Shown piece after piece: positions 7,513 to 14,929 of a stretch of DNA of 37,996 bases (its first letter is position 1; every line of letters starts with the position of its first letter). Origin of the DNA: DASSYK01 sp036258315 (lineage in GTDB: Bacteria; Actinomycetota; Thermoleophilia; Solirubrobacterales; 70-9); NCBI GenBank assembly GCA_036258315.1, contig DATADX010000045.1:1-37996 (forward strand), given 5' to 3'. The notes under the pieces were generated by a model, which did no database searches, was not told the DNA's origin, and saw only the letters and a program-made list of their open reading frames with translations. Made by a program: the position numbers and the translations under genes.

Positions 7513-8196
7513 ATGAGAAAAGCACTGAACGAGAACAAGAAGGTCCAGATCGGCCTGATCGCCGGCCTCGGACTGGTGGCGGCGTTCATGCTGATGAGCA
7601 TGAAGGGCGGCGGCGAGTCCGCCGCGCTGCCCCCGGAGTCCGTGCCGGGCGGTCCCGCGGTCAGCCCCGCCTCCGCCGGGACGACCGAGGTGGGCGTTGA
7701 CGTGTCCGTGAACGGTGAGAGCGCCGGCTCGGCGACGGCTTCGGTGCCGACGTCGACCGGAACCGTCGCTCCGGCGACAACCGGCGCCGTCGCTCCGGCG
7801 ACCACCGTCACCCCCGAGGCACTGAAGCCAGGTCCGGGGCTGCCGGCTCCCGTCGTCAGGGCGTGGAGGGGCGGCGACGCGATCGCGCTGCTGATCGTCA
7901 GGGGCGGAGCCACCGACGATCGGCTCGTCCGCGGTTCCGTCGAGTCCCTGTCGGGGAGGTCGGGGCTGTCGGTGTTCATCGCACGGGCGAAGCGGGTCGC
8001 TCGCTACTCGCGTATCACCCAGGGGGTCGGCGTCAACCGCGTACCGGCGCTGGTCGTGATCAGGCCCCGCCGGATCAGCGGGTCGGTGCCGCAGGCGCTG
8101 GTCAGCTACGGGTTCCGTAACTCTCAGAGCGTCGTCCAGGCCGTGGACGACGCGCTCTACTCGGGCAAAGACAACGTTCCGTACTACCCGGGGTAG
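7513..8196 (+). CDS. Membrane-anchored thioredoxin-fold protein without CXXC, in pil operon
   Basis: 227 residues. A short basic N-terminus is followed by a single membrane helix (about residues 12-30), a Pro/Thr/Ala-rich low-complexity stretch with the repeat VAPATT (about 40-110), and a C-terminal domain of about 105 residues. That domain has the thioredoxin order: strand ALLIVRGG, helix, strand LSVFIARA, helix, then VNRVPALVVI matching the cis-proline strand, and a final helix SVVQAVDDAL. The position of the redox CXXC is occupied by GGATDD, so it cannot be an ordinary oxidoreductase. The anchor orientation suggests an extracytoplasmic domain. It lies six bases before pilB, arguing for a role in pilus assembly. 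The fold assignment is inference from pattern. Confidence 0.7.
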   Translation: MRKALNENKKVQIGLIAGLGLVAAFMLMSMKGGGESAALPPESVPGGPAVSPASAGTTEVGVDVSVNGESAGSATASVPTSTGTVAPATTGAVAPATTVTPEALKPGPGLPAPVVRAWRGGDAIALLIVRGGATDDRLVRGSVESLSGRSGLSVFIARAKRVARYSRITQGVGVNRVPALVVIRPRRISGSVPQALVSYGFRNSQSVVQAVDDALYSGKDNVPYYPG

Positions 8197-8202
8197 GCCG
8201 CG

Positions 8203-10179
8203 GTGACCCCGCGGGAGCTACCCGAGTATCTGCGGCCCGTTCCGGGCCCGGATGCACCGCCCGACGGACCCGTCACGACGAACGGAGCGGATCCGCTGGC
8301 GCCGGCCGCTCCGGGGCCCGCGGGTCCGGTGCCCCCGGGACCGGCTCCCCCGGGACCGGCTCCCCCGGCACCGGCTCCCCCCGCGGCGCCTCCCCCGGTG
8401 CAGCAGGCGCCGGCGAGCCCGCCGACCCCGCAGCCTCGGTCGCCCGTCGCCGACCCGGCCGTCCGGCCGGGAGGGCTGACGCCGCCGCGCCGGCGCGGCC
8501 ATTCGGGCGGGTTCATCACCGATGTGATCGTCGACCTCGGCTATGCGAGTCGCGAGCAGGTCGACGGCGCCGTCGAGCAGTCGCGAACGGCGGGCCGCGC
8601 CCCCGAGCAGCTCCTCGTCGAACAGGGGGTGATCGACAGCGAGCGCCTGTCACGCGCGATCGCCGAGCGCTACGGGCTCGACTTCGTCGATCTCGCCAGC
8701 TACCAGGTCGACATGGCCGCGGCGAACATGGTCTCGGTCAAAGCCGCTCGCCGCCACCAGGCCGTGCCGATCGGGTTCATCGATCAGCAGACCCTGCTGC
8801 TGGCGATGGCCGACCCCGCCAACGTGCTCGCGCTCGACGACGTGCAGATGGCGACCGGACTGACCTGCCACGTCGCGGTCGCTCCCGCGACCGACATCGA
8901 CGCGCTGGTAAGCAAGCTGGTGACGCTGCAGAGCACCGTCGCCGACGCGATCGCGGAGGAGGAGCAGGAGGAGGAGGCGCCAGAGGAGGACTCCACCGAG
9001 ATCACTGACATCCGCGCCTCCGCCGCGGACGCGCCGGTCATCAAGCTCGTCAACAGCATCCTCGGGCAGGCGGTCACCGAGGGCGCGTCGGACATCCACT
9101 TCGAGGCGAGCGACGCTGAGATGAGGATCCGGTTCCGGATCGACGGTGTCCTCCAGGAGGCCGCGCGGGTCCCGAAGCGGATGGTCTCCGGCGTGATCTC
9201 GCGGATCAAGATCATGAGCGAGCTCGACATCGCCGAGAAGCGGGTCCCTCAGGACGGACGGGTCGGGGTGACGATCGAGGATCGCCGTGTCGATCTGCGC
9301 GTCACCACGCTGCCGACCCAGCGCGGGGAGAGCGCGTCGGTACGCATCCTCGACGAGGCCGCGGCGCTGCGCACGCTCGACGACCTCGGGATGGCCGGCG
9401 AGGAACGCACCCGATTCGAGACGTCGTTCCGGAAACCCTACGGCGCGATCCTCGTCACCGGTCCGACCGGGTCGGGGAAGTCGACGACCCTCTACGCCGC
9501 GCTCCAGGAGCTCAACCACGTCGACAAGAACATCGTCACGATCGAGGACCCGGTCGAGTATCGCCTCACCGGCGTCAACCAGATCGGGGTCCACCGAAAG
9601 GCGGGGCTGACGTTCGCGACCGGGCTTCGCTCCGTTCTCCGCGCTGACCCCGACGTGATCATGGTCGGAGAGGTCCGCGACTCCGAGACGGCGCGGATCG
9701 CGATCGAGTCGGCGCTCACGGGTCACATGCTGCTGACGACCCTGCATACGAACGACGCCCCCGGAGCGATCACGCGTCTGACGGAGATGGGGATCGAGTC
9801 GTTCCTGACCTCCTCCGCGGTCGACTGCGTCGTGGCGCAGCGCCTCGCCAGGGTCCTCTGCCCCCACTGCAAGCGCCGCACGGTGATCTCGCTGCACGCG
9901 CTGGGCGAGGCGGGGTTCCGCGTCGGCGCCGACCTCGAGGCCAACGAGCCGGTTGGCTGCCCGCGCTGCCACCAGGTCGGATATCGCGGCCGAATCGGGA
10001 TCTACTCGGTGATGGTGATGACCGAGAGGCTGAAGGAGATGGTCGTCAACCTCGCGACCGAGGCCGACATCGGCAAGGCCGCGCGCGAGGAGGGGATGCT
10101 GACGCTCAGAGAGGCGGGTCTGGCCAAGGTGCGGGCGGGCGTGACGAGCATCGAGGAGGTCGCGCGGGTCGCAAGCTAG
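8203..10179 (+). CDS. pilB: Type IV pilus extension ATPase PilB
   Basis: The motor that drives pilin polymerisation, partner of the PilC platform. 658 residues. Residues 17-80 are extremely Pro/Gly/Ala-rich and unusual for PilB. Residues about 100-165 form a MshEN-like N-terminal domain with two G-[YV]-[AI]-type blocks (DLGYASREQVDGAVEQ and EQGVIDSERLSRAIAE). The catalytic domain follows: SDIHFE, Walker A GPTGSGKST (420-428), Asp box IEDPVEY, Walker B VIMVGEVRD (485-493), His box GHMLLTTLHT, and a tetracysteine zinc site (C553, C556, C586, C589). Start GTG at 8203 is six bases after the preceding stop, with GGGGTAGG upstream. In the MshEN blocks the RLG residues that contact c-di-GMP in MshE are not conserved, so nucleotide binding is uncertain. 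Confidence 0.95.
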   Translation: MTPRELPEYLRPVPGPDAPPDGPVTTNGADPLAPAAPGPAGPVPPGPAPPGPAPPAPAPPAAPPPVQQAPASPPTPQPRSPVADPAVRPGGLTPPRRRGHSGGFITDVIVDLGYASREQVDGAVEQSRTAGRAPEQLLVEQGVIDSERLSRAIAERYGLDFVDLASYQVDMAAANMVSVKAARRHQAVPIGFIDQQTLLLAMADPANVLALDDVQMATGLTCHVAVAPATDIDALVSKLVTLQSTVADAIAEEEQEEEAPEEDSTEITDIRASAADAPVIKLVNSILGQAVTEGASDIHFEASDAEMRIRFRIDGVLQEAARVPKRMVSGVISRIKIMSELDIAEKRVPQDGRVGVTIEDRRVDLRVTTLPTQRGESASVRILDEAAALRTLDDLGMAGEERTRFETSFRKPYGAILVTGPTGSGKSTTLYAALQELNHVDKNIVTIEDPVEYRLTGVNQIGVHRKAGLTFATGLRSVLRADPDVIMVGEVRDSETARIAIESALTGHMLLTTLHTNDAPGAITRLTEMGIESFLTSSAVDCVVAQRLARVLCPHCKRRTVISLHALGEAGFRVGADLEANEPVGCPRCHQVGYRGRIGIYSVMVMTERLKEMVVNLATEADIGKAAREEGMLTLREAGLAKVRAGVTSIEEVARVAS

Positions 10180-10230
10180 GCAGTTTTGGGTGTTTAGGCA
10201 GCGGCCTGCGCGGACGATGGAGCGATAGCC

Positions 10231-11391
10231 ATGGAAGCGAACGGGAGCAACAGGAAGTTCGACTTCTCGGAGGTGCTGCTTCGGATGGCCGAGGAGCGCG
10301 CCTCCGACGTCCACCTCAGCCCGGGCTTCCCGCCCGCGATCCGGGTGCGCGGCCGGATCACGCCGCTCGAGGAGTACGGCAAGCTGCTGCCGCAGGACAC
10401 GCGCGACACGGTCTACAGCATGCTGAACGACGACCAGCGGAAGCGCTTCGAGTCGAACAAGCAGCTCGACCTCGCCTACGCGGTTCCCGGGGTATCCCGG
10501 TTCCGCGTCAACTGCTTCTTCCAGCGCGGGTCGATCAGCGCCGCGTTCCGCCGCATCCCGCACGAGATCCCGAACCTGGCCGAGCTCGGCCTGCCGCCGG
10601 TGCTCGAGGAGTTCACCCGGCGGCCGCGCGGTTTCGTGCTCGTCACCGGGCCGACCGGCTCCGGCAAGTCCACCTCGCTGGCGGCGATGCTCGACGTGAT
10701 CAACAAGGGACGCGAGGAGCACATCCTCACGATCGAGGACCCGATCGAGTTCCTGCACACCCACCAGAAGTGCATCGTCAACCAGCGCGAGATCGGCGCC
10801 GACGCGGACGACTTCTCGCTCGCGCTCAAGTCAGCGCTCCGCGAGGACCCCGACGTGATCCTCGTCGGCGAGATGCGCGACATCGAGACGATGTCGACCG
10901 CCCTGACGGCGGCCGAGACGGGCCACCTCGTGTTCGCGACGCTCCACACCCAATCGACGTCACAGACGGTCGACCGGATCATCGACGTGTTTCCCTCCGA
11001 GCAGCAGAAGCAGGTTCGGATGCAGCTCTCGATCGCGCTGCAGGGAATCGTCACCCAGCAGCTGCTCCCGACCGCGGACGACTCGGGCCGCGTCGTCGCC
11101 TGCGAGGTGCTCGTCCCGACGCCGGCGATCCGCAACCTGATCCGCGAGGGCAAGACCCACCAGATCTACTCGGCGATCCAGACCTCGGGATCGCTCGGCA
11201 TGCAGACGATGGACGCCCACCTCGCCCAGCTCGTGCGGATGGGCAAGATCACTCAGGATCTCGCCGAGCGGCGCGCGGCGGTGCCCGAGGAGCTGACGCG
11301 CCTCCTCGGCCCGGTCCAGCAGAACGGCGGCGCGGCCGTCCGGCAGCAGGATCCGGTTCCGGTCTCCCCCGGGGACGGGTACAGGGGCTAG
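10231..11391 (+). CDS. pilT: Type IV pilus retraction ATPase PilT, copy 2
   Basis: 386 residues with the complete PilT layout: ASDVHLSPGFPP near residues 24-35, Walker A GPTGSGKST (140-148), IEDPIEFLHTH, Walker B VILVGEMRD, His box GHLVFATLHT, and the canonical retraction motif AIRNLIREGK followed by QIYSAIQTSGSLGMQTMD. This is the better candidate for the true retraction motor; the copy at 6287 lacks the AIRNLI motif. It lies between pilB and pilC, with 51 bases after pilB and three bases before pilC, so it is cotranscribed. Having extension and two retraction-type motors suggests functional twitching pili rather than a static secretion pseudopilus. Confidence 0.95.
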   Translation: MEANGSNRKFDFSEVLLRMAEERASDVHLSPGFPPAIRVRGRITPLEEYGKLLPQDTRDTVYSMLNDDQRKRFESNKQLDLAYAVPGVSRFRVNCFFQRGSISAAFRRIPHEIPNLAELGLPPVLEEFTRRPRGFVLVTGPTGSGKSTSLAAMLDVINKGREEHILTIEDPIEFLHTHQKCIVNQREIGADADDFSLALKSALREDPDVILVGEMRDIETMSTALTAAETGHLVFATLHTQSTSQTVDRIIDVFPSEQQKQVRMQLSIALQGIVTQQLLPTADDSGRVVACEVLVPTPAIRNLIREGKTHQIYSAIQTSGSLGMQTMDAHLAQLVRMGKITQDLAERRAAVPEELTRLLGPVQQNGGAAVRQQDPVPVSPGDGYRG

Positions 11392-11394
11392 TCG

Positions 11395-12630
11395 ATGGCG
11401 ACCTACGCGTTCCGCGCCGTCGACGTCGCCGGGATCCCCTCCCGGGGAGAGATGGAGGCCGATACCAAGGGCCAGGTGACTGAGATGCTCCGCCAGAAGG
11501 GGCTGATCGTCCTCGACGTCGCCGAGCAGCGCCAGGCGCTGAAGCTCGAGAGCTTTCTGGACCGGTTCCGGCACGTCAGCATGCGCGAGCTCGCGATCGT
11601 GTCGCGGCAGTTCGCGACGCTCGTCGCGTCGGGGATGCCGATGCTCCGCTCCCTCTACACGCTCGAGGACCAGACCGAGGACGAGCAGATCAAGGAGGCG
11701 CTCGGCAGCGTCCGCGCCGACGTCGAGGCAGGCAGCTCGCTCGCCGACGCGATGGAGCGCCGCCCCGACGTCTTCAACAACCTGTTCCGGTCGATGGTCC
11801 GCTCGGGCGAGAGCTCGGGCCGGCTCGACGAGGCCCTGGAGCGAGTCGCATTCCACTTCGAGAAGCTCGACGCGCTGAGGCGCCAGGTGCGCTCGGCGAT
11901 GATGTACCCGTCGTTCGTGATGGTGCTCGCGGCCGTGATCATGGTTGCCGTCGTCGCCTTCATCGTCCCGGTCTTCGTCGGGGTCTTCGAGGAGATCGCC
12001 TCGGAGCAGCCTGGAGCGAGCGCGGAGCTGCCCTTCCTCACCCAGATCACGGTCGGGGTGTCGGACTTCATCACCGGCTGGTGGTACGTCTGGATCCCTG
12101 GACTGGTCGGCTCGATCGTCGCCTTCGTGCAGTGGAAGAAGACCGAGCGAGGGCGGAGGACGTGGGACCGGATGAAGCTCCGCATCCCCTGGCACATCGG
12201 CGACGTCGTCCAGAAGATCGCGCTCGCGCGATGGTCGCGCACCTTCTCGGGGACCGTCTCGTCGGGAGTGCCGATCCTGCAGTCGATCAAGATCACCGGG
12301 CGGACCTCCGGCAACGCGATGGTCGAGGACGCGATGGACGAGGTCTACTCGTCCGTGAAGAGCGGTGGCAGCATCGCAGCGCCGATCCGCAAGAACGCCT
12401 TGTTCCCGCCGATGGTCTCCCACATGGTCGCCGTCGGCGAGGAGACCGGTCAGCTCGAGCACATGATGAGCAAGATCGCCGACTTCTACGAGGCCGAGGT
12501 CGACGCCAAGGTGAAGGCGCTGACCTCGCTGCTGGAGCCGGTGATGATCGTGTTCGTCGGCGGCATCGTCGGGTTCATCGTCATCTCGATGTACCTGCCG
12601 ATCTTCAGCCTCTACGACAACATCCGCTAG
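11395..12630 (+). CDS. pilC: Type IV pilus inner-membrane platform protein PilC
   Basis: PilC/GspF-family protein of 411 residues that sits in the cytoplasmic membrane and couples PilB/PilT to pilin insertion or removal. N-terminal YAFRAVDVAG (family start), two homologous GspF domains (about residues 60-185 and 270-395) with the characteristic GMPMLRSLYTLE and GVPILQSIKITGR blocks, and hydrophobic segments near 171-198, 224-243 and 380-403. Start ATG at 11395 lies three bases after the pilT stop. It is the last gene before the riboswitch-controlled pilA unit. Confidence 0.95.
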   Translation: MATYAFRAVDVAGIPSRGEMEADTKGQVTEMLRQKGLIVLDVAEQRQALKLESFLDRFRHVSMRELAIVSRQFATLVASGMPMLRSLYTLEDQTEDEQIKEALGSVRADVEAGSSLADAMERRPDVFNNLFRSMVRSGESSGRLDEALERVAFHFEKLDALRRQVRSAMMYPSFVMVLAAVIMVAVVAFIVPVFVGVFEEIASEQPGASAELPFLTQITVGVSDFITGWWYVWIPGLVGSIVAFVQWKKTERGRRTWDRMKLRIPWHIGDVVQKIALARWSRTFSGTVSSGVPILQSIKITGRTSGNAMVEDAMDEVYSSVKSGGSIAAPIRKNALFPPMVSHMVAVGEETGQLEHMMSKIADFYEAEVDAKVKALTSLLEPVMIVFVGGIVGFIVISMYLPIFSLYDNIR

Positions 12631-12706
12631 CGCGCCCGCTCGCGTTTCACCCGAAGGGTGGACGCAAGTACGAGTGCAGAGGCATCCGCACTATTAAGGG
12701 AATGAC

Positions 12707-12733
12707 TCAAGCCGCCGGACAGCGGCCCGATAG
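12707..12733 (+). promoter_or_regulatory. WhiG/FliA-like promoter upstream of the pilA riboswitch
   Basis: TCAA (12707-12710), 15 bases, CCCGATAG (12726-12733), three of four and six of eight matches to TAAA-N15-GCCGATAA. The predicted transcript start near 12740 is about 20 bases before the riboswitch begins, so the whole aptamer would be transcribed. Confidence 0.6.
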
Positions 12734-12760
12734 ACGCGGAGTAAGGGAAAACTGCCAGCG

Positions 12761-12853
12761 CCCCGGTGAGAAAGGCAAACCCACTGTGAGGTGGGGACGC
12801 AAAGCCAGCGGGGCCCCGTCGAGAGGCGGGAGCCAGCCGGGCCGCCACCGGGG
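12761..12853 (+). promoter_or_regulatory. Class I cyclic-di-GMP riboswitch (GEMM-I)
   Basis: All elements of the GEMM-I aptamer can be drawn. P1 pairs CCCCGGTG (12761-12768) with CACCGGGG (12846-12853), eight perfect pairs. The first arm has GGCAAACC (12774-12781), a CCACT/GGTGG stem capped by the GNRA loop GTGA (12786-12789), and the signature GGGACGCAAAGCC (12794-12806). The second arm has a six-pair stem CCCGTC/GGCGGG (12815-12830) capped by GAGA, then the 3' signature AGCCGGGCCGCC (12835-12846). It lies 63 bases upstream of the pilA start codon and 131 bases after pilC, so it senses c-di-GMP in the pilA leader. Length (93 bases) is typical. Whether ligand turns pilA on or off is not evident from sequence. 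Confidence 0.93.
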
Positions 12854-12887
12854 TCAAGCGACACCGACGGCGATTTAGGGGCTCTGG

Positions 12888-12916
12888 CAACTGCAGTTGG
12901 ACATTAGGAGGTCCAA
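12888..12916 (+). promoter_or_regulatory. pilA expression platform: hairpin covering the ribosome binding site
   Basis: TTGGAC (12897-12902) pairs perfectly with GTCCAA (12911-12916), enclosing ATTAGGAG, so the AGGAGGT Shine-Dalgarno (12906-12912) is partly in the loop and partly in the stem, directly against the ATG at 12917. An alternative hairpin CAAC (12888-12891), loop TGCA, GTTG (12896-12899) uses the same GTTG bases and would free the site. The two are mutually exclusive, which suits translational control by the upstream aptamer. Confidence 0.65.
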
Positions 12917-13381
12917 ATGTTGCAGAAGCTCCGTGAACGAATGGGACGCGAGGAGGGTTTCACCCTCGTCGAGCTCCTGGTCGTCATGCTGATTCTCGGC
13001 CTGCTGGCCGCGATCGCGATTCCCTCATTCTTCAACCAGAGGGATAAGGCTCGGGATGCGGACGCCAAGTCGCTTGCGCGCACTGCGCAGACGGCGATCG
13101 AGACGTACGCGACCGACCATGGCGGCAGCTATGTGGGCGCCACTCCCGCCGCTCTGATCGCCATTGAGAACACTCTCAACGGCGCCGACGGCGGTGACGG
13201 AAGCGCCAACGGTGACGCGCTGACCGTGGGCAACCTCGCGGCCCAGACCTATACGGTGACGGTCGCTTCGGCTAACACGCCGAACACGTTCAGCATCACC
13301 CGCGCCGCCAACGGCACGGTTACGTATCCGTGTGCGAACGCGGACAACGACGGCTGCCCCGCGGGCGGCTGGGGTGGCTAG
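12917..13381 (+). CDS. pilA: Major type IV pilin PilA
   Basis: A 154-residue type IVa-like prepilin. The short basic leader ends in Gly before FTLVELLVVMLILGLLAAIAIPSF (class III signal: cleavage after G14, Phe1 of the mature protein, Glu5 conserved; written here as FTLVELLVV and ILGLLAAIAIPSF). The rest is a small globular domain with NQRDKARDADAKS helix continuation, a Gly/Asn/Asp-rich central loop (NGADGGDGSANGD) and two cysteines near the C-terminus (YPCANADNDGC) that can form the D-region disulfide. It is the only gene between its own promoter/riboswitch and a strong terminator, as expected for an abundant subunit. It would be processed by the PilD at 17282. Confidence 0.95.
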   Translation: MLQKLRERMGREEGFTLVELLVVMLILGLLAAIAIPSFFNQRDKARDADAKSLARTAQTAIETYATDHGGSYVGATPAALIAIENTLNGADGGDGSANGDALTVGNLAAQTYTVTVASANTPNTFSITRAANGTVTYPCANADNDGCPAGGWGG

Positions 13382-13416
13382 CCACCCGGATCGACGCTGA
13401 CGCAAGTCAGCAGTCT

Positions 13417-13452
13417 GCGAAGGGCGGGCCCTCGGGCCCGCCCTTCGCCTTT
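13417..13452 (+). terminator. Strong intrinsic terminator of pilA
   Basis: A perfect 14-base-pair stem (13417-13430 with 13435-13448) with loop CTCG, followed by CTTT. It lies 36 bases after the pilA stop and isolates pilA transcription from the minor-pilin genes, or limits read-through into them. Confidence 0.88.
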
Positions 13453-13561
13453 CTCGAGGCGCTCGCTCGTACTAATGGCCATCGCACCGAATCCTGGGTA
13501 TCGGAGATCCGGCGAGGGTGGCCGATGGGGGTGGGGTGAGGGCGCTCCACCAGGTGAACCG

Positions 13562-14929
13562 ATGTCACGCATGAAGACCCTTAAACGAATTCACACTGAC
13601 GAATCGGGACTGATGCTCATTGAGGTACTGGTGAGCTCGATCCTGCTCGTGGTCGTCTCCATCGGCGTGTTCAAGGGGTTCGACGCGGCGACGCGATCGA
13701 GCGCCGAGGAGCGCCACCGCGCGCAGGCTCACACCCTCGCCGAGGCCGACCTGTCGCGGATGCGCGGGATGAGGATCTCGGACCTGTCGAACCTGAACGA
13801 GACGAGCACCTTCACCCAGGACGGGGTGACGTACACGATCAACTCGCGGGGGGACTTCCAGACCGACGCAACCGGGACGGCCTCCTGTGAGGAGGGGACC
13901 GCCTCGGCGGACTACATCCTCGTCAGCTCGACCGTGACCTGGGCGAGCATCGGCAGCCGGCCGCCGGTGGTCGCATCGACGCTGGTTGCGCCCCCGAACG
14001 GATCCGTCTCGGCGAACAGCGGCGCGCTCGCGATCGCAGTCGAGGACTCGCAGAACCTCGGAATCCCCGGCGTAACCGTGACCGGGAGCGGGGCCGCCTC
14101 GTTCTCCGGGACGACCGGCCCGACCGGCTGCTTCATCGTCGGCAACCTGCCGGCCGGCAACTACACGCTCAACGTCGCGGGGGTCGCGAGCGGACTCGTC
14201 GACGTGAACGGCGATCCACCGGGGCCCGTCGACACCAGCGTCGTCGGTGAGAGCACCAACACGGTGGTCCTCCAGTACGACAACCCGGGCTCGGTCGTGG
14301 TCAGCTTCACCACCAAGCCCTACGGCGGCGGCGCCGTCGTACCCTCCAGCGCCGACTCGATCGTCGCCTTCAACACGGGGATGACCGCCGCTCGGGCGTT
14401 TCCCCCGACCCCGGGTGCCCGGGTCGCGTCGATCACGGCGGACCAGCTCTTCCCGTTCACCTCCGACTACGCGATCTACGCCGGGACCTGTGAGGGGGAC
14501 GATCCCAACAGCCTCGCGAACAACCCGAACCAGCTGGATCCGGCGCCGGGCGAGCAGGCGATCCTGAGCGCCCTCGTTCCTCCCGGCGGCAGTCCCGCGC
14601 CGCCAACGACGATTCAGCTTCCGGCGCTGCACATGACGGTGTACACGGGCACCACCACCGGCAGCCTGCGAGCCGCGGGCGCCACCGTGAGGCTCCGGGA
14701 CCTCAACTGCGCCGACTTCCAGCGCACCCTGACGACGAACCTGAGCGGGCAGTTCGCGGATCCCGGGCTCCCCTTCACCGACTACCAGGCCTGCGTCCAC
14801 GACCCGATCACGAACCAGCACAAGAACATCAACCTGATCAGCCTCAACGACGTCAACGAGTTCACCGGCGGCACGGTCACCAACGTCTTCATGGGCTCGG
14901 GGACCTCCCCGGGGAGCTGCCCGCCATGA
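13562..14929 (+). CDS. Large minor prepilin (PilV-like) with beta-sandwich domains
   Basis: 455 residues. Type III signal: basic leader, then G followed by LMLIEVLVSSILLVVVSIGVF (Glu5 present), so it is a substrate of PilD and can insert in the pilus. The first 120 residues look pilin-like. After that come two segments with the pattern of CNA-B/carboxypeptidase-regulatory (transthyretin-like) beta-sandwiches: GIPGVTVTGSG...TGCFIVGNLPAGNYTL (about 180-225) and AGATVRLRDLNC...LSGQFADPGLPFTDY (about 365-405). Such domains often serve as adhesin stalks. Start ATG at 13562 follows GGTGA by five bases; an in-frame ATG at 13475 would put 29 low-quality residues before the signal. The stop overlaps the next start (ATGA). 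No convincing promoter was seen after the pilA terminator. Confidence 0.85.
   Translation: MSRMKTLKRIHTDESGLMLIEVLVSSILLVVVSIGVFKGFDAATRSSAEERHRAQAHTLAEADLSRMRGMRISDLSNLNETSTFTQDGVTYTINSRGDFQTDATGTASCEEGTASADYILVSSTVTWASIGSRPPVVASTLVAPPNGSVSANSGALAIAVEDSQNLGIPGVTVTGSGAASFSGTTGPTGCFIVGNLPAGNYTLNVAGVASGLVDVNGDPPGPVDTSVVGESTNTVVLQYDNPGSVVVSFTTKPYGGGAVVPSSADSIVAFNTGMTAARAFPPTPGARVASITADQLFPFTSDYAIYAGTCEGDDPNSLANNPNQLDPAPGEQAILSALVPPGGSPAPPTTIQLPALHMTVYTGTTTGSLRAAGATVRLRDLNCADFQRTLTTNLSGQFADPGLPFTDYQACVHDPITNQHKNINLISLNDVNEFTGGTVTNVFMGSGTSPGSCPP

Larger units (their letters stand above)
12631..12916 (+). other. 286-bp pilA regulatory region
   Basis: No gene is present. In order it contains a short spacer, a sigma-28-class promoter candidate (12707-12733), a class I c-di-GMP riboswitch (12761-12853), a 43-base expression platform with two competing hairpins, and the pilA ribosome binding site (AGGAGGT, 12906-12912). 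Confidence 0.8.

Noticed and set aside
8650..10764. 704-codon open frame on the minus strand opposite pilB and pilT
   Set aside because: It mirrors the codon pattern of well-defined pil genes, is Arg/Asp/Val-rich without family motifs, and crosses two genes and an intergenic gap. It is a GC-bias shadow.
13475..13561. Earlier ATG for the PilV-like prepilin
   Set aside because: The extra 29 residues (Gly/Arg/Trp-rich) precede a normal prepilin leader, and the ATG at 13562 has a ribosome binding site.
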